Part shown: one piece after another, positions 1-10,544 of the stretch
Layout: each line of letters begins with the position of its first letter
How positions within the stretch are numbered: position 1 is the stretch's first letter
Assembly (NCBI RefSeq): GCF_034140825.1
Contig: NC_089035.1
Location: forward strand, 37,890,501-37,954,500
DNA: 64,000 nucleotides
Direction: 5' to 3'
Source: Oryza sativa Japonica Group
Lineage: Eukaryota > Streptophyta > Magnoliopsida > Poales > Poaceae
Made by a program: the position numbers and the translations under genes
The notes under the pieces: generated by a model
Seen by the model: only the letters and a program-made list of their open reading frames with translations
Database searches by the model: none
Told to the model about the DNA's origin: nothing

Positions 1-114
1 ATTTGCCCTAGGCAGTGGCGGCGAAGGAGAGAGGCCGAGAGAGATCGATCGGCCGAAAACTTTTAAGTGTTGGTGAAGAAGACGAGGGCGCACCGGGAAT
101 ATATATACCCCTGT
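1..114 (-). promoter_or_regulatory. Leftward TATA/leader-like segment beside the palindrome cluster
   Basis: Read on the minus strand, the palindrome cluster at 115-395 is followed by GGGGTATATATATTCCC (about 93-109) and a pyrimidine-rich stretch containing GTCTTCTTC. The same order (palindromes, then CCCCTATATATATG, then GTCTTCTTCC) is found in front of this window's CACTA transposase near 5120-5140. The left edge may therefore be the promoter and leader of a second CACTA gene that reads out of the window. This is inference from layout; nothing coding is visible. Confidence 0.35.
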
Positions 115-395
115 ATCTTTACTCCCGGTTGTTCTCAACAACCGGGACTAAAGATATCTTTAGTCCCGGTTGTTGAGAACAACCGGGAGTAAAGAAAAAA
201 TCTTTACTCCCGGTTGTTGAGAACAACCGGGACTAAAGATATCTTGATATCTTTAGTCCTGGTTGTTGAGAACAACCGGGAGTAAAGAAAAGATCTTTAG
301 TCCCGGTTGTTCTCAACAACCGGGAGTAAATATCTTTTCCCGCTATTTCGAAATTCTTTTTAAACCCGGTTAGGGTTAAGAACCGGGACTAAAGA
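115..395. repeat. Left palindromic subterminal repeats (core GTTGTTGAGAACAAC)
   Basis: Several near-perfect palindromes of about 36 bases alternate here. Each has arms reading TTTAGTCCCGGTTGTT or TTTACTCCCGGTTGTT around a GAGAAC or CTCAAC centre. They resemble the subterminal binding-site arrays of CACTA elements. The core differs from the one used at the right-hand cluster. Confidence 0.85.
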
Positions 396-1259
396 TTATA
401 GCACTGCATATGATTTTCGCATACATATGTGTTTATAAAATAGAAGTTAATGCATTAACATTATTTAAAGTACAAAGATTGATGACAATTACTTCGAAAA
501 ATTATTTTTGTCTGTAATAAATTAAGTGGATAAATCGTAATAAGCAAATATATGACTTATAATTAATAAAAATTCCAATATATATATATTCTTAGCATAT
601 ATATGAATGATATTATTATATTGGTAAAAACTCTAATTAAGATATTAATGTACATACTGCATGATTTAAAATTAATAAAAATTGTAATCATCATATGTAC
701 TTAGCGTAGGAATTATATTAAATTAAATGCTAAAAACTCTAATTAACATATGTAAATGCCACATGCATGATTTAAACCTTTTAAAAATTCGAATAGTCAT
801 ATATAAGTAGCATATGAAAGATAGTAAATTAAATTGTGAAAAACTCTAATATATGAATGATAGTTTTAAAAATATATTAAATTTAATACTTTTAAAAATT
901 CTCCAGTCAATTATAATTAGCATATGAATGATAGTAAATTAAATGTTAAAAACTCTAATTAACATATGAAATTGCCACTTGCGTGATTTAAAACTTTTAA
1001 AAATCCTCTAGTCAATTATAATTAGCATATGAATGCTAGTAAATTAAATGTTAAAAACTCTAATTAACATACATATGAAATTGCCACCTGTGTGATTTAA
1101 AACTTTTAAAAATTGTAAGTATCACATATAACTAACATATACATGATTTAAACTTGTTGAAACCTCTAATAATCGTGCGTAATTAACATATGCCATACAT
1201 CAATTGATTTATATGGATAATCAATACATCCAAAATAGTTTACATCGTGTACACAATAA
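396..1259. repeat. AT-rich 3' flank of the CACTA gene with about five diverged tandem repeats
   Basis: There is no coding potential here. From about 560 to 1170 the words TTAAAAACTCTAATTAACAT and AGCATATGAATGATAGTAAA recur every 105-110 bases, with drift between copies. This forms a degenerate tandem array downstream of the transposase stop codon. Confidence 0.6.
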
Positions 1260-4200
1260 TTACGGCATTACATCGGCGGTGACGGTTGACCGCACGTACT
1301 TTCTCCTCACTATTGTTCCCTCCTTGTGATCGCTGCGTGAGTAAGGGGTGTCTTCATTTGATAGGAGGATGCTAGGGTCAATCGTCACCGTGAAAGGGGG
1401 TTGCCCATCCAACTGATCGTAATCCTCGTCAGTCTTGTCCTCAACTCCGACGATTTTTCTTTTGCCTGGGAGAACCACTTGACGCTTAGGCTCATCAGGC
1501 CTTCTGCCCTTCTTTCCTTTGCTAGACATGTCCTTCACGAAAAAGACTTGCGTTACATCATTGGCAAGGACAAAAGGTTCGTCCGAGTATCCAACCTTGT
1601 TAAGGTCAACAGTTGTCATCCCACTGTCATCAATCATTACGCCTCCACCAGTCAACCTAACCCATTGGCACCGGAACAGAGGAACCTTGAGAGGACCATA
1701 GTCAAGTTCCCATATGTCCTCGATGGCACCGTAATACGTGGCAGTTGTTCCATCGTGTCCCATGGCATCGACACGAACAGTGCTGTTTTGGTTCGTGCTC
1801 TTCATGTCTTGGGCTCTCGTGTAGAATGTGTACCCATTGATCTCATATCCCTGGAATGTCGCGATCGACCCAGACGGTCCCCTCGCCAGGAAGGCAAGTT
1901 GTTGGTTGATCGACTCGTTACCCATGAGATGTTGTCGTAGCCACGCGGGGAAAGTATCAATGTGATGCCGTGTAATCCATGCATCGGACTTACCGATGTT
2001 CCTGGCGCGAACTAGAGCCAAGTGCTCCTCGATGTAAGGAGCTACCAATGAAGAGTGTTGTAGAACAGTGAAATGGGCTTTACGGAATAAATTGTTGTCT
2101 ACCGTCATTATTGCTTTCCTTCCGAGAGTTCCCTTTCCCCGTAGTCTCCCTTCATGGCGTGATTCAGGTACCCCGATTGGGCGAAGGTCTTCGATAAATT
2201 CTACGCAAAATTTGATGACCTCCTCTGTTCCATAACCCTTGGCGATGCTTGCCTCTGGACGAGCACGGTTACGAACATACTTCTTCAGAACGCCCATGTA
2301 CCTCTCGAAAGGAAACATGTTGTGTAGGTACATAGGCCCGAGAATACGGATCTCTTTCACAAGGTGACAAAGCAGATGCGTCATTATATTGAAAAATGAA
2401 GGTGGAAATATCAACTCAAAACTGACGAGACATTGCACCACTTCATTCTGAAGGGCTTCTAATCTATCCGGATCGAAGACCTTCTGCGAAATTGCGTTCA
2501 TGAATGCACATAGCTTTGTTATTGTTGCCCGGACATTGTCTGGAAGGATACCCCTTATTACAACTGGTAGCAGTTGTGTCATCAACACGTGACAGTCATG
2601 AGACTTTAGGTTTGTGAACTTCTTCTCCTTCGTGCTTATTATTCGCTTGATATTCGTGGAGTATCCAGACGGTACCTTTATGCTCTCCAAGCATTCAAAC
2701 ATACTTTCCTTCTCTGCCTTGCTAAGAGAGTAGCTAGCTGGACTCAAGTAATGGCTTCCTTTCTCCTTTGGTTCCGGGTGAAGGTCGCCGCGTTGTTCCA
2801 TATGCTTCAGATCATTACGTGCTTCCAGTGTATCTTTCGACTTTCCGTATACACCTAGGAAGCCAAGAAGGTTTACGCAAAGGTTCTTAGTGAGGTGCAT
2901 CACGTCGATTGCGTGGCGTACGTCCAAGAATTCCCAATATGGTAACTCCCAAAATATAGAGTTCGTTTTCCACATCGCCGCGTGACCATCTTCGCTCTCT
3001 ATATGCTGGCTTCCAGGCCCCTTTCCGAACACTACTTTAAGATCTTTAACCATAGCAAACACTGTTTTCCCGCTGCGATGTTTAGGCTTCGTACGGTGGT
3101 CGGCCTTATGTTCGAAGTGCTTGCCTTTCTTCCGTACCGGGTGGTTTGCTGCAAGGAATCGACGATGACCCATGTATACAACCTTCCTACAGTGCTTAAG
3201 ATACGTACTTTCTGTTTCATCCATACAGTGAGTGCAAGCCTTGTACCCCTTGTTGGACTGTCCGGATAGGTTGCTAAGTGCAGGCCAATCGTTGATGGTT
3301 ACGAACAGCAGCGCTCGTAGGTTAAACTCCTCCTGTTTGTCCTCGTCCCACACGGGGACACCTTCCTTCTTCCACAACTGTTTAAGATCTTCGACCAGTG
3401 GTCTTAGGTACACGTCGATGTCGTTACCAGGTTGCTTGGGGCCTTGAATAATAATCGGCATCATTATGTACTTCCTCTTCATGCATAGCCAGGGGGGGAG
3501 GTTGTAGATACACATCGTAACGGGCCAAGTGCTATGGCCGCTGCTCATCTCTCCAAAAGGATTCATGCCATCCGTACTCAAACCAAACCGTATGTTTCGT
3601 GCGTCCTTTCCAAATTCTTTAAATTTTCTGTCGATGTTTCGCCACTGCGAACCATCGGCGGGGTGTCTCAGCATCCCGTCCTGTTGACGCTCTTCAGCGT
3701 GCCATCGCAACATTCTAGCATTCCTCTTGTTCCTGAACAAACGCCTTAGCCGTGGTATTATAGGGAAATACCACATCACCTTAGCAGGAATTCTCTTCTT
3801 TGTTAGCTGCCCGTCAACTTCTCCTGGATCGTCCCGTCTAATCTTGTATCGTAGTGCTTTGCAAACAGGGCATGCTTCTAGGTTCTCATACTCCTCACCG
3901 CGATATAGGATACAATCGTTCGGACATGCGTGAATCTTATGAACTTCCAGTCCTAACGGGCAGACTATCTTCTTAGCCTCGTACGTTGTCTCGGGCAATT
4001 TGTTTCCCCCCGGAAGAATGTTCTTGACGAGTTTCAATAAATCGCCAAATGCCTTATCACTAACCCCATTTTTTGCCTTCCATTGCAACAACTCCAGAGT
4101 GGTATCCAACTTTTTATGCCCCTGCTCGCAACCTGGGTACAACGAAGTTCTGTGGTCCTCCAACATCTTGTCCAATTTATGGGCCTCCTTTTCACTTTCG

Positions 4201-4592
4201 CAGTCTTCCCTGGCGTCCTGCAACATCTGACCAAGATCATCCGCAACGTCGTTACCATCAGCAGCTATTTCCTCCTCGCCCGTTTGATTTCCTTCAAATC
4301 CAACATACTGAGCAAAGTCCGGAATATTGTCGTCTTCCACTTCATCTTCTTCCATTTCAACACCTTGCTCTCCGTGGGATGTCCAACAATTATAGCTTGG
4401 CATGAACCCCGACTCAAACAAGTGGAAATGAATAGTCCTGGATGCAGAATACTCCTTCTGATTCTTACACTTATTGCATGGACAACAAATAAAACCCCTT
4501 TGCCTGTTAGCTTTGGCCACTCTCAAAAAATAGTGCACGCCGTCAATAAACTCTTTGGACCGCCGGTCAGCGTACATCCATTGCCGATCCAT
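1260..4592 (-). CDS. CACTA transposase (TNP2/TnpD type, Transposase_21)
   Basis: One uninterrupted reading frame of 1,110 codons. In order it shows a transposase-associated zinc-binding region (residues about 3-75, with CCPCNKCKN), an acidic linker, and a second cysteine cluster (CPNDC...CPVC, about 223-243). The Transposase_21 catalytic region spans about 290-580, followed by a DUF4218-like block (about 690-830) and a DUF4216-like block (about 950-1030). Candidate acidic catalytic residues are D341 (STDGMNPF), D435 (TINDWPA) and D563 (AIDVMHLTKNL). The length is within the family range. The frame has no breaks, so the protein may be functional or only recently silenced. Introns could exist outside this exon. 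No TnpA-like second gene was recognised. The family call rests on these well-known signatures and is firm; activity is inference. Confidence 0.93.
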   Translation of the reverse strand: MDRQWMYADRRSKEFIDGVHYFLRVAKANRQRGFICCPCNKCKNQKEYSASRTIHFHLFESGFMPSYNCWTSHGEQGVEMEEDEVEDDNIPDFAQYVGFEGNQTGEEEIAADGNDVADDLGQMLQDAREDCESEKEAHKLDKMLEDHRTSLYPGCEQGHKKLDTTLELLQWKAKNGVSDKAFGDLLKLVKNILPGGNKLPETTYEAKKIVCPLGLEVHKIHACPNDCILYRGEEYENLEACPVCKALRYKIRRDDPGEVDGQLTKKRIPAKVMWYFPIIPRLRRLFRNKRNARMLRWHAEERQQDGMLRHPADGSQWRNIDRKFKEFGKDARNIRFGLSTDGMNPFGEMSSGHSTWPVTMCIYNLPPWLCMKRKYIMMPIIIQGPKQPGNDIDVYLRPLVEDLKQLWKKEGVPVWDEDKQEEFNLRALLFVTINDWPALSNLSGQSNKGYKACTHCMDETESTYLKHCRKVVYMGHRRFLAANHPVRKKGKHFEHKADHRTKPKHRSGKTVFAMVKDLKVVFGKGPGSQHIESEDGHAAMWKTNSIFWELPYWEFLDVRHAIDVMHLTKNLCVNLLGFLGVYGKSKDTLEARNDLKHMEQRGDLHPEPKEKGSHYLSPASYSLSKAEKESMFECLESIKVPSGYSTNIKRIISTKEKKFTNLKSHDCHVLMTQLLPVVIRGILPDNVRATITKLCAFMNAISQKVFDPDRLEALQNEVVQCLVSFELIFPPSFFNIMTHLLCHLVKEIRILGPMYLHNMFPFERYMGVLKKYVRNRARPEASIAKGYGTEEVIKFCVEFIEDLRPIGVPESRHEGRLRGKGTLGRKAIMTVDNNLFRKAHFTVLQHSSLVAPYIEEHLALVRARNIGKSDAWITRHHIDTFPAWLRQHLMGNESINQQLAFLARGPSGSIATFQGYEINGYTFYTRAQDMKSTNQNSTVRVDAMGHDGTTATYYGAIEDIWELDYGPLKVPLFRCQWVRLTGGGVMIDDSGMTTVDLNKVGYSDEPFVLANDVTQVFFVKDMSSKGKKGRRPDEPKRQVVLPGKRKIVGVEDKTDEDYDQLDGQPPFTVTIDPSILLSNEDTPYSRSDHKEGTIVRRKYVRSTVTADVMP

Positions 4593-5149
4593 CTACATGA
4601 GTCAAAAAAACCGCACACAAATAATTATTCTTACAATAATGACAGTCATACAATAATTATAAGATATCTTTATTCATACAAAAATCATAAAATATTACAC
4701 CAAATAATTCTTAAAAACTATTTGTAAAGTTTTAAACTAATTTTAATGTGTTTTACTTCTTTTAATTTTTATTTTAGTTTGTTTTCTATTATTTAATATT
4801 AACTTTCACTAGAGTTTTCCTTCTCAACTATTTTATAAAACCTTGTTTAGCAAATGAACTAAATTTCTATATATTCTTTCTTCCCCACACACATTTTCTC
4901 TCTCATCAACTTACAACTAAATTTTGGAGACAAAAAAAGTGTACAAAACATAGGTGCAAATGTAGTATGACAAAAAAAACATTGGAGGATGAAGTTGCAA
5001 ACCTTTTAGGCACCTCCGATTTGTATGTAATCACCAAAAAAAAATTCAATAGAAATTTTGGCATGACCTCCCCTCTTTTTTGAAGAAATTTTGAAGCTTG
5101 CTCGGGCAGCTGGAGGAGGAAGAAGACATATATATAGGGGTGGGACTTT
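4593..5149. other. Transposase 5' leader, AT-rich
   Basis: This is non-coding sequence between the transposase start codon and the right-hand repeat cluster. It holds the presumed 5' UTR and promoter of the transposase and otherwise shows only AT-rich sequence. Confidence 0.5.
5128..5136 (-). promoter_or_regulatory. Candidate TATA box of the CACTA transposase
   Basis: The minus strand reads CCCCTATATATATG about 540 bases upstream of the transposase start codon and just inside the palindromic repeats, which is the expected promoter position. A leader intron would be needed, or a long 5' UTR. Confidence 0.45.
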
Positions 5150-5520
5150 AGTCCCGGTTGGTAGCACCAACCGGGGCTAAAGATCACCGGGATCATTAGT
5201 CCCGGTTGGTATTACCAACCGGGACTAAAGTTAAGATCTTTAGTCTCGGTTAGTAGCACCAACCGGGGCTAAAGATCACCGGGATCTTTAGTCCCGGTTG
5301 GTATTAGTTAAGATCTTTAGTCCCGGTTGGTGCTACCAACCGGGACTAAAGATCCCAGGGGGGCCTGACAGGTCCTGACAGCATTCGAACCGGGACTAAA
5401 GATGATCTTTAGTCCCGGTTGGTAACACAAACCGGGACTAAAGATCAAATATGCCCGTTACCCTTTTGAACCGGGACTAAAGATCATCTTTAGCCCCGGT
5501 TTTTATTGCATCCGGGACTA
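5150..5520. repeat. Right palindromic subterminal repeats (core GGTTGGTAGCACCAACC)
   Basis: Eight or so copies of TTTAGTCCCGGTTGGT and its complement form hairpin-capable pairs around GCTACC, GTATTACC or similar centres. The cluster ends near 5525. It is the partner of the left cluster but uses a different palindrome centre. Confidence 0.85.
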
Positions 5521-5525
5521 TTGTG

Positions 5526-6671
5526 GAAATCGGCCGACCGACGAAAGATGGTTTCTCCACCAGTGTGATGGTCCAGATTCCAGAGAACCGACCAAAACTT
5601 GTAGTGCCATTTATCATACTAGGCCAAGTACTAGCAGTTCTAGTGGCATCGTTGGCCAACATGTACACTGCAAACGCCCAATACTCCGAACTCCCTTGCA
5701 ACACTACGTACAAACTTCAAAACATTGTTTTGGCCACAATATTTCAGAGCTTAATTGTTCAGAAAAAAATCGGAACTTCCCTGCAAATACTATCACAACA
5801 CGTGACAACAGTTGTCCAACTCTATTGTTCCCTGCCCTTAATGAACATTATATAATCCTTTTATTATGATGCAATTATGGCCGCAACGGGGCACGTCGGA
5901 CTCTACCTTATTAGGCTCTTTCTCCCGTACGCGCAAGGAATTCTAAGGGAATCTGACTGATTGCAAAAAAATCCTTGTCATGCTATTAGAAGACAAGATA
6001 GCTTCCTATAATTAAGAGAGAGCAAAACGGCAATGGTTATCACCTGATGGATTCAGACTTCAAGTCTGCGACCAGTGTAAAACCAGTTTACAGCCTTACA
6101 GGGGTTTGCATGGCTTGGCCTGGCGCTTCTTCCTCCGACGACGAGGGAGTTCAATTCAACTCCTTCACTTCAGCTCACACCGGACAATTTCTAACGTTAG
6201 CTGTTGCTTCGTGCAAACCCCCTAGACCTGACAGATGAACAGTATCTTCTGAAACAGAAAGAAAAATCCAAATTTCACACTTGAATCACCAATCTATCAC
6301 GGGCATGCAGGGGCTGTGACCAGTGGAAACCCGTCATCTGTGATCCATAATTGGTCGATGCAAAGTCAAAACACCAGCAAACAACAGGGTAACACCCAAC
6401 TTTAGGTAACGCTGGCTCGTGCTAAAAAAACAATGATGATCATATCTCCTATGGTAAGTTCGCTACTCTCAACCTATAAATATAAACCGTACTGAACGTA
6501 CAGAGGGAGAGGGATCCGTGGAAGCAAATTAAACCGTGGGAGCGCACGAGTTACGCGGTTACTCGGCGAGCCGAGCACCGCCGCCGACCTCCGGTGAGAT
6601 ATTTTCTTTTTAACTACCTCGGTGAAGCACGGCCGGCTATACCTTCTCCCGTTGGTACACCGTACACACTG
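5526..6671. other. Intergenic, nothing recognised
   Basis: Short open frames at 5523-5855 (plus) and 6047-6238 (plus) show no recognisable domain and are probably chance. A second TATAAATA at about 6475 could serve as an alternative promoter for the glucanase gene. Confidence 0.4.
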
Positions 6672-6679
6672 TATAAAAG
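6672..6679 (+). promoter_or_regulatory. Candidate TATA box of the glucanase gene
   Basis: TATAAAAG lies about 180 bases upstream of the start codon, followed by a purine-rich, GA-repeat leader. This is the best-placed TATA element for the gene. Confidence 0.5.
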
Positions 6680-6859
6680 CGATCGCATACTCGTAGCGGG
6701 GGCCGATCCCGAGGAGAGAGGAAGGGGAGGGGCGCTGTATTAATTCGAACGTAACCACCCTCCCCGTCATCGGCGGCGAGAAACAGAAGTACAGAACAGA
6801 GAAGAAGAGCGAGAGACCGAGGGAGGAGGAGGAGAGAGAAGGCGAGGCGCAAAGCGCAA

Positions 6860-8785
6860 ATGGAGCTCTGCGTCCGCGCCTCCTCGCTTCTGCTCGGCCT
6901 CCTGCTCCAGCTCCTTTCCTCAGGTGAGTAATCCGGTGTCTTTCTCTCTCAGCTTCCTCCGTTCGCCGCCTCTGGCGCCATTGATGCTGAATTGCTGATC
7001 AATCTCATGTTAGTCTTGGATTTTTTCTTCTGCTAAAAACCCTTCTGTCATTGTGGATGATTTGCTTTTTAGAATTTTATGCGCGATTGAATTCCATGTT
7101 GGTATTACAATTCCCAAGGAGCACGCGGTTTTTGTTCATCCCAATTTGAAGAAAGTTTGCGCTTTTCTTGGTAAGAGCAACACTTACTGGAGGCGTATGG
7201 AGATCTGAGATCCGTCAAACCTAGCTGGAGTACTAGAATTTGCATAGTACTATGCGGAGATATTTTCTCTGAATTAATTGTGCCGACTTAAATACTTTGT
7301 CATCTCTGATTTGCACCCAGCCACCCATGCTTCCTATCTTGAGGCGTATTAATACGTCACAATATACGATTTTTTTGCTGAATCCACACACTTGCGAATT
7401 GACCCTTGTGCTGTAGATGCCAATTCCATCCGCTTGCATAATTATTAGCCAACTTGTGTATCGTTCATCGATATCATCGGGTTTTTTTTTCGGCGAGCTA
7501 ATTGCGAAAGTGACTTGGTACCTAAAGTATTCCGTGCTGTGAAAAGGAAATTCGATTTCATAGTTTTTCTTAAAAAAAATCTTATCCTGAAGAAATTTTG
7601 ATGTAATCGCTGTACGTAATTGCTCACTGGTAAGCTCGTCGTGTGTTCGCAGTGGACGTGGTGTCGGCGGCGCAGAAATTTGGTATCAACTATGGCCAGA
7701 TCGCCAACAACCTGCCGGACCCGACGCAGGTGGCCGGCCTCCTCCAGTCGCTGAACGTGAACAAGGTGAAGCTCTACGACGCGGACCCCAAGGTGCTGAT
7801 GGCATTCGCCAACACCGGCGTCGAGTTCATCATCGCCATCGGGAACGAGAACCTGCAGTCCATGGCCGGCAACCCCGGCGCCGCCAGGCAGTGGGTGACG
7901 CAGCACGTGCAGCCCTTCCTACCGGCCACGCGAATCACCTGCATCACCGTCGGCAACGAGGTGTTCTCCGGCAACGACACCGGCATGATGGCCAGCCTCC
8001 TGCCCGCCATGAAGGCGATCTACGCCGCGGTCGGCGAACTCGGCCTCGGCGGCCAGGTGACCGTGTCGTCGGCGCACTCGGTGAACGTGCTCGCCACCAG
8101 CTTCCCGCCGTCGTCCGGCGCGTTCCGGGAGGACCTCGCGCAGTACATCCAGCCGCTGCTCGACTTCCACGGGCAGACGAACTCGCCGTTCCTGATCAAC
8201 GCGTACCCGTTCTTCGCGTACAAGGCGAGCCCCGGGAGCGTGTCGCTGCCGTACGTGCTGTTCGAGCCCAACCCCGGCGTGCGCGACCCAAACACCAACC
8301 TCTCCTACGACAACATGCTGTACGCGCAGATCGACGCCGTGTACGCGGCCATGAAGGCCATGGGGCACACGGACATCGGCGTGAGGATCTCCGAGACCGG
8401 GTGGCCGTCCAAGGGGGACGAGGACGAGGCCGGCGCCACCGTGGAGAACGCCGCGGCGTACAACGGCAACCTGATGCAGCGGATCGCCATGAACCAGGGG
8501 ACACCGCTCAAGCCCAACGTGCCCATCGACGTGTTCGTGTTCGCGCTGTTCAACGAGGACATGAAACCCGGGCCGACCTCGGAGCGTAACTACGGTCTCT
8601 TCTACCCCAACGGCTCGCCGGTCTACGCCATCAACACCGGCGCCGGTGGCGTGTCAGGGCGGACGGGGCCGTTCGACCCGTACTCGGCGCAGATGTTCTC
8701 GTCGGCGTCCAGATTGGCGGTAAGGACAGCATCTTTGACACTGCTACTGCTAGTATTGCCCCTTCTGTCCTCATTCTCTTGCTAA
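6860..8785 (+). CDS. Glucan endo-1,3-beta-glucosidase (GH17), GPI-anchored
   Basis: Hydrolyses internal beta-1,3-glucan (callose) bonds at the cell surface. Two exons, 6860-6923 and 7653-8785, joined across a GT-AG intron in phase 1, give 398 residues. Exon 1 encodes a hydrophobic signal peptide that ends near the QKFGINYGQ start of the mature enzyme. GH17 hallmarks are TVGNEVF (acid/base Glu, about residue 124) and RISETGWPSKG (nucleophile Glu, about residue 269). There is no C-terminal X8/CBM43 domain. The protein ends in a small-residue stretch and a hydrophobic tail (LTLLLLVLPLL), typical of a GPI-anchor signal. The exon-1 splice after the signal peptide is the common arrangement in plant GH17 genes. 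The family call is secure; the subgroup (similar to At GH17 numbers 11-14) is from memory. Confidence 0.95.
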
Positions 8786-10018
8786 TTAATGATACCTTTG
8801 TATACAAAAACGTGCAAATCAACCATGGGGTAGGCCTGGATTCCAAAATTTGGCCGACAGCGATGTGGCTCAGAAAAAAGCTTTCATCTTTTCTCTTATT
8901 CCCCTCACAACGATCTGAAAAAAAGTCGCCTTTTCCCCTCTGTGCACTAACCTATCAAGATGTGGAAACACCCAAAGGGGAGGTCGAAAGATGAACGGGC
9001 ATCACAGAAAGCGCGGCAATGTTAGGAATGTTTGACTGAACAGGAAACAGAGAACATTTTAGCCGCGGCGGCCTTTGCATCGCTTTTGTACTCGCGTTTC
9101 TGAAAGTGTCACAGTAGCAGCACAGAAACATCTCATTCCGTCATAGTAGTTGCACAGAGACATCTCGTTTTGTCACTGACAAACAAGGCTTGATCGGTGT
9201 GATCATCTCACTTTGTTTTTGCTCACCTTCTCGCTTGCAGATGACGTCTGGGATGGGGGTAGTTGTCCTACTCGGCGCATTATTCCTCTGAGCTTCCTCC
9301 ACACGTACCACGCAGCAGAGAAAGAAAGTCCCACGACTGAACGAATGATTGGGGGTGGTTCACTTCTGACTAACGCATCCAGCAGTCTCTGAGTTGTCAT
9401 TTCATTCAGAGCCGGCCGATTGCATGTGTTCGTCCTGACAGCAAGGTAACTAACCGAAGCTCATCTCTGCACCCTCCAATACCTGATACGGCAATTTGTT
9501 ACTACTGCCAGATTGTGTGCTTAGAAAGTCCATCAAGTACCAAACAACCTGTTGAAAATTGCAACGGAATCCTCGGGTTTAGATCCATGCGGGTAGGTGA
9601 CCGGTCACTGGCACGCGTGGCCGACTCGGCGCTTTGGCCGGTAGCCGCTTGTGCGCCATGTGAAATAATGGCGAGTTAGCGTATCCTCCCGGGTCGCGTG
9701 TCATGGATGATGGGCTACTGTTTGTTCGGTGCATCATATTGCAGCGCCATTGCTGCAGGTCCCTTCAGGCTTTGAGAGCTCCTTCCAAACCAACGGCAAC
9801 CAGCCACTGTCGAGAACCATCGAAAGCTTTCCTCGAGTCACCACCATTGCTGCTACAATCCAAATAGAGTAGGGACGTTTTCAGGTAGAGCAGTGTTGTC
9901 CCTGTCTGCGACTGCAGCAACACGCTTGGATAAGCAAGTTGTTGATCACTACTCGCTAACGAAGGAAGTAGTTTTGAGAGGTCAATTAAGCCAACTAATG
10001 TGATGCAAAAAAAAAAAA
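8786..10018. other. Downstream flank of the glucanase gene
   Basis: Presumed 3' UTR followed by intergenic sequence. No gene was recognised. It ends in a run of 12 A (10007-10018) that serves as the target duplication of the MITE beginning at 10019. Confidence 0.4.
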
Positions 10019-10532
10019 CGGAATGGCTATCTGTCTGTCGCATGATTTTTATGGGCTGTATCATGCGTTTTATTGGCCCTCTGATATGTTTGAGATTCGT
10101 GCACTCTTTTCTTTTTTTCTATTTTCTTTGTGGGTTTTTTAATATTTTTAGTTGTGGGCTTTGGGCTTTCACGGTTATGTTGGACCTTTTTTTCTCTTTA
10201 TGGGACCCACTGTATGTTGTGTCCATGAGAGTTTATGTAGGGCCCACTTTTACTGTTGAAATTTTGAAATCCGCGCCGGAGAGAGGGTTTGTCTGAATTA
10301 CATCGTATTTACACTATAATTACATATGTAATTTTAGTATATTTACGATGTAAGTCTGAAAACTACTTGAGCCCATTTAAACCCACGTGAGCTTTAGATT
10401 GTCCACGTGGCCCGTTTGTTGTTTTGTATTTTGTTTGTATATATTAATGTCATCCGTTAGATGTTCATCCAAAGGGTAAGAAATCTGCATGATAGGAGGC
10501 TAAAAAATCTGTCACATGATGTATATACAGTC
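10019..10532. mobile_element. 514-bp non-autonomous MULE, relative of the FAR1/Ulp1 MULE
   Basis: The left end CGGAATGGCTATCTGTCTGT aligns base for base in layout with the right end of the large MULE read inward (CGGGACTGCTATTCCTCTGT). The similarity continues for over 200 bases, including GATTCGTGC and TACTGTTGAAATTTTGAAATC. The right end CTGTCACATGATGTATATAC matches the large MULE's left end read outward (CTGTCGACTGAGACATAGAC). Runs of 12 A on both sides contain the expected 9-bp target duplication. The interior is short and non-coding, with an AT-rich palindrome near 10300-10350. It is best read as an internally deleted derivative. Confidence 0.75.
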
Positions 10533-10544
10533 AAAAAAAAAAAA

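Larger units (their letters stand above)
1..5525 (-). mobile_element. CACTA (En/Spm) DNA transposon, left end outside or unresolved
   Basis: This is a class II element of the CACTA superfamily. It is recognised by its transposase gene (1260-4592, minus) and by dense palindromic subterminal repeats built on TTTAGTCCCGGTT, a hallmark of grass CACTA elements. The transposase is transcribed leftward, so the element's 5' end is at high coordinates. The last repeat is followed near 5525 by a minus-strand reading CACAATAGTCCCGG, which may be the terminus, although it departs from the usual CACTA start. No matching terminus or 3-bp target duplication was found on the left, where the element may run out of the window or abut another element. 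Confidence 0.8.

Noticed and set aside
115-5520. CRISPR-like array suggested by regularly repeated palindromes
   Set aside because: The setting is eukaryotic, spacing is irregular, there are no unique spacers of constant size, and the repeats fit CACTA subterminal repeats.
5523-5855. A 110-codon frame beside the CACTA element
   Set aside because: No recognised motif, no splice context, and similar frames occur on the opposite strand.
7774-8589. Long overlapping open frames on both strands across the glucanase exon
   Set aside because: They are shadows of the GC-rich GH17 coding frame, with arginine/alanine-rich translations and no domain.
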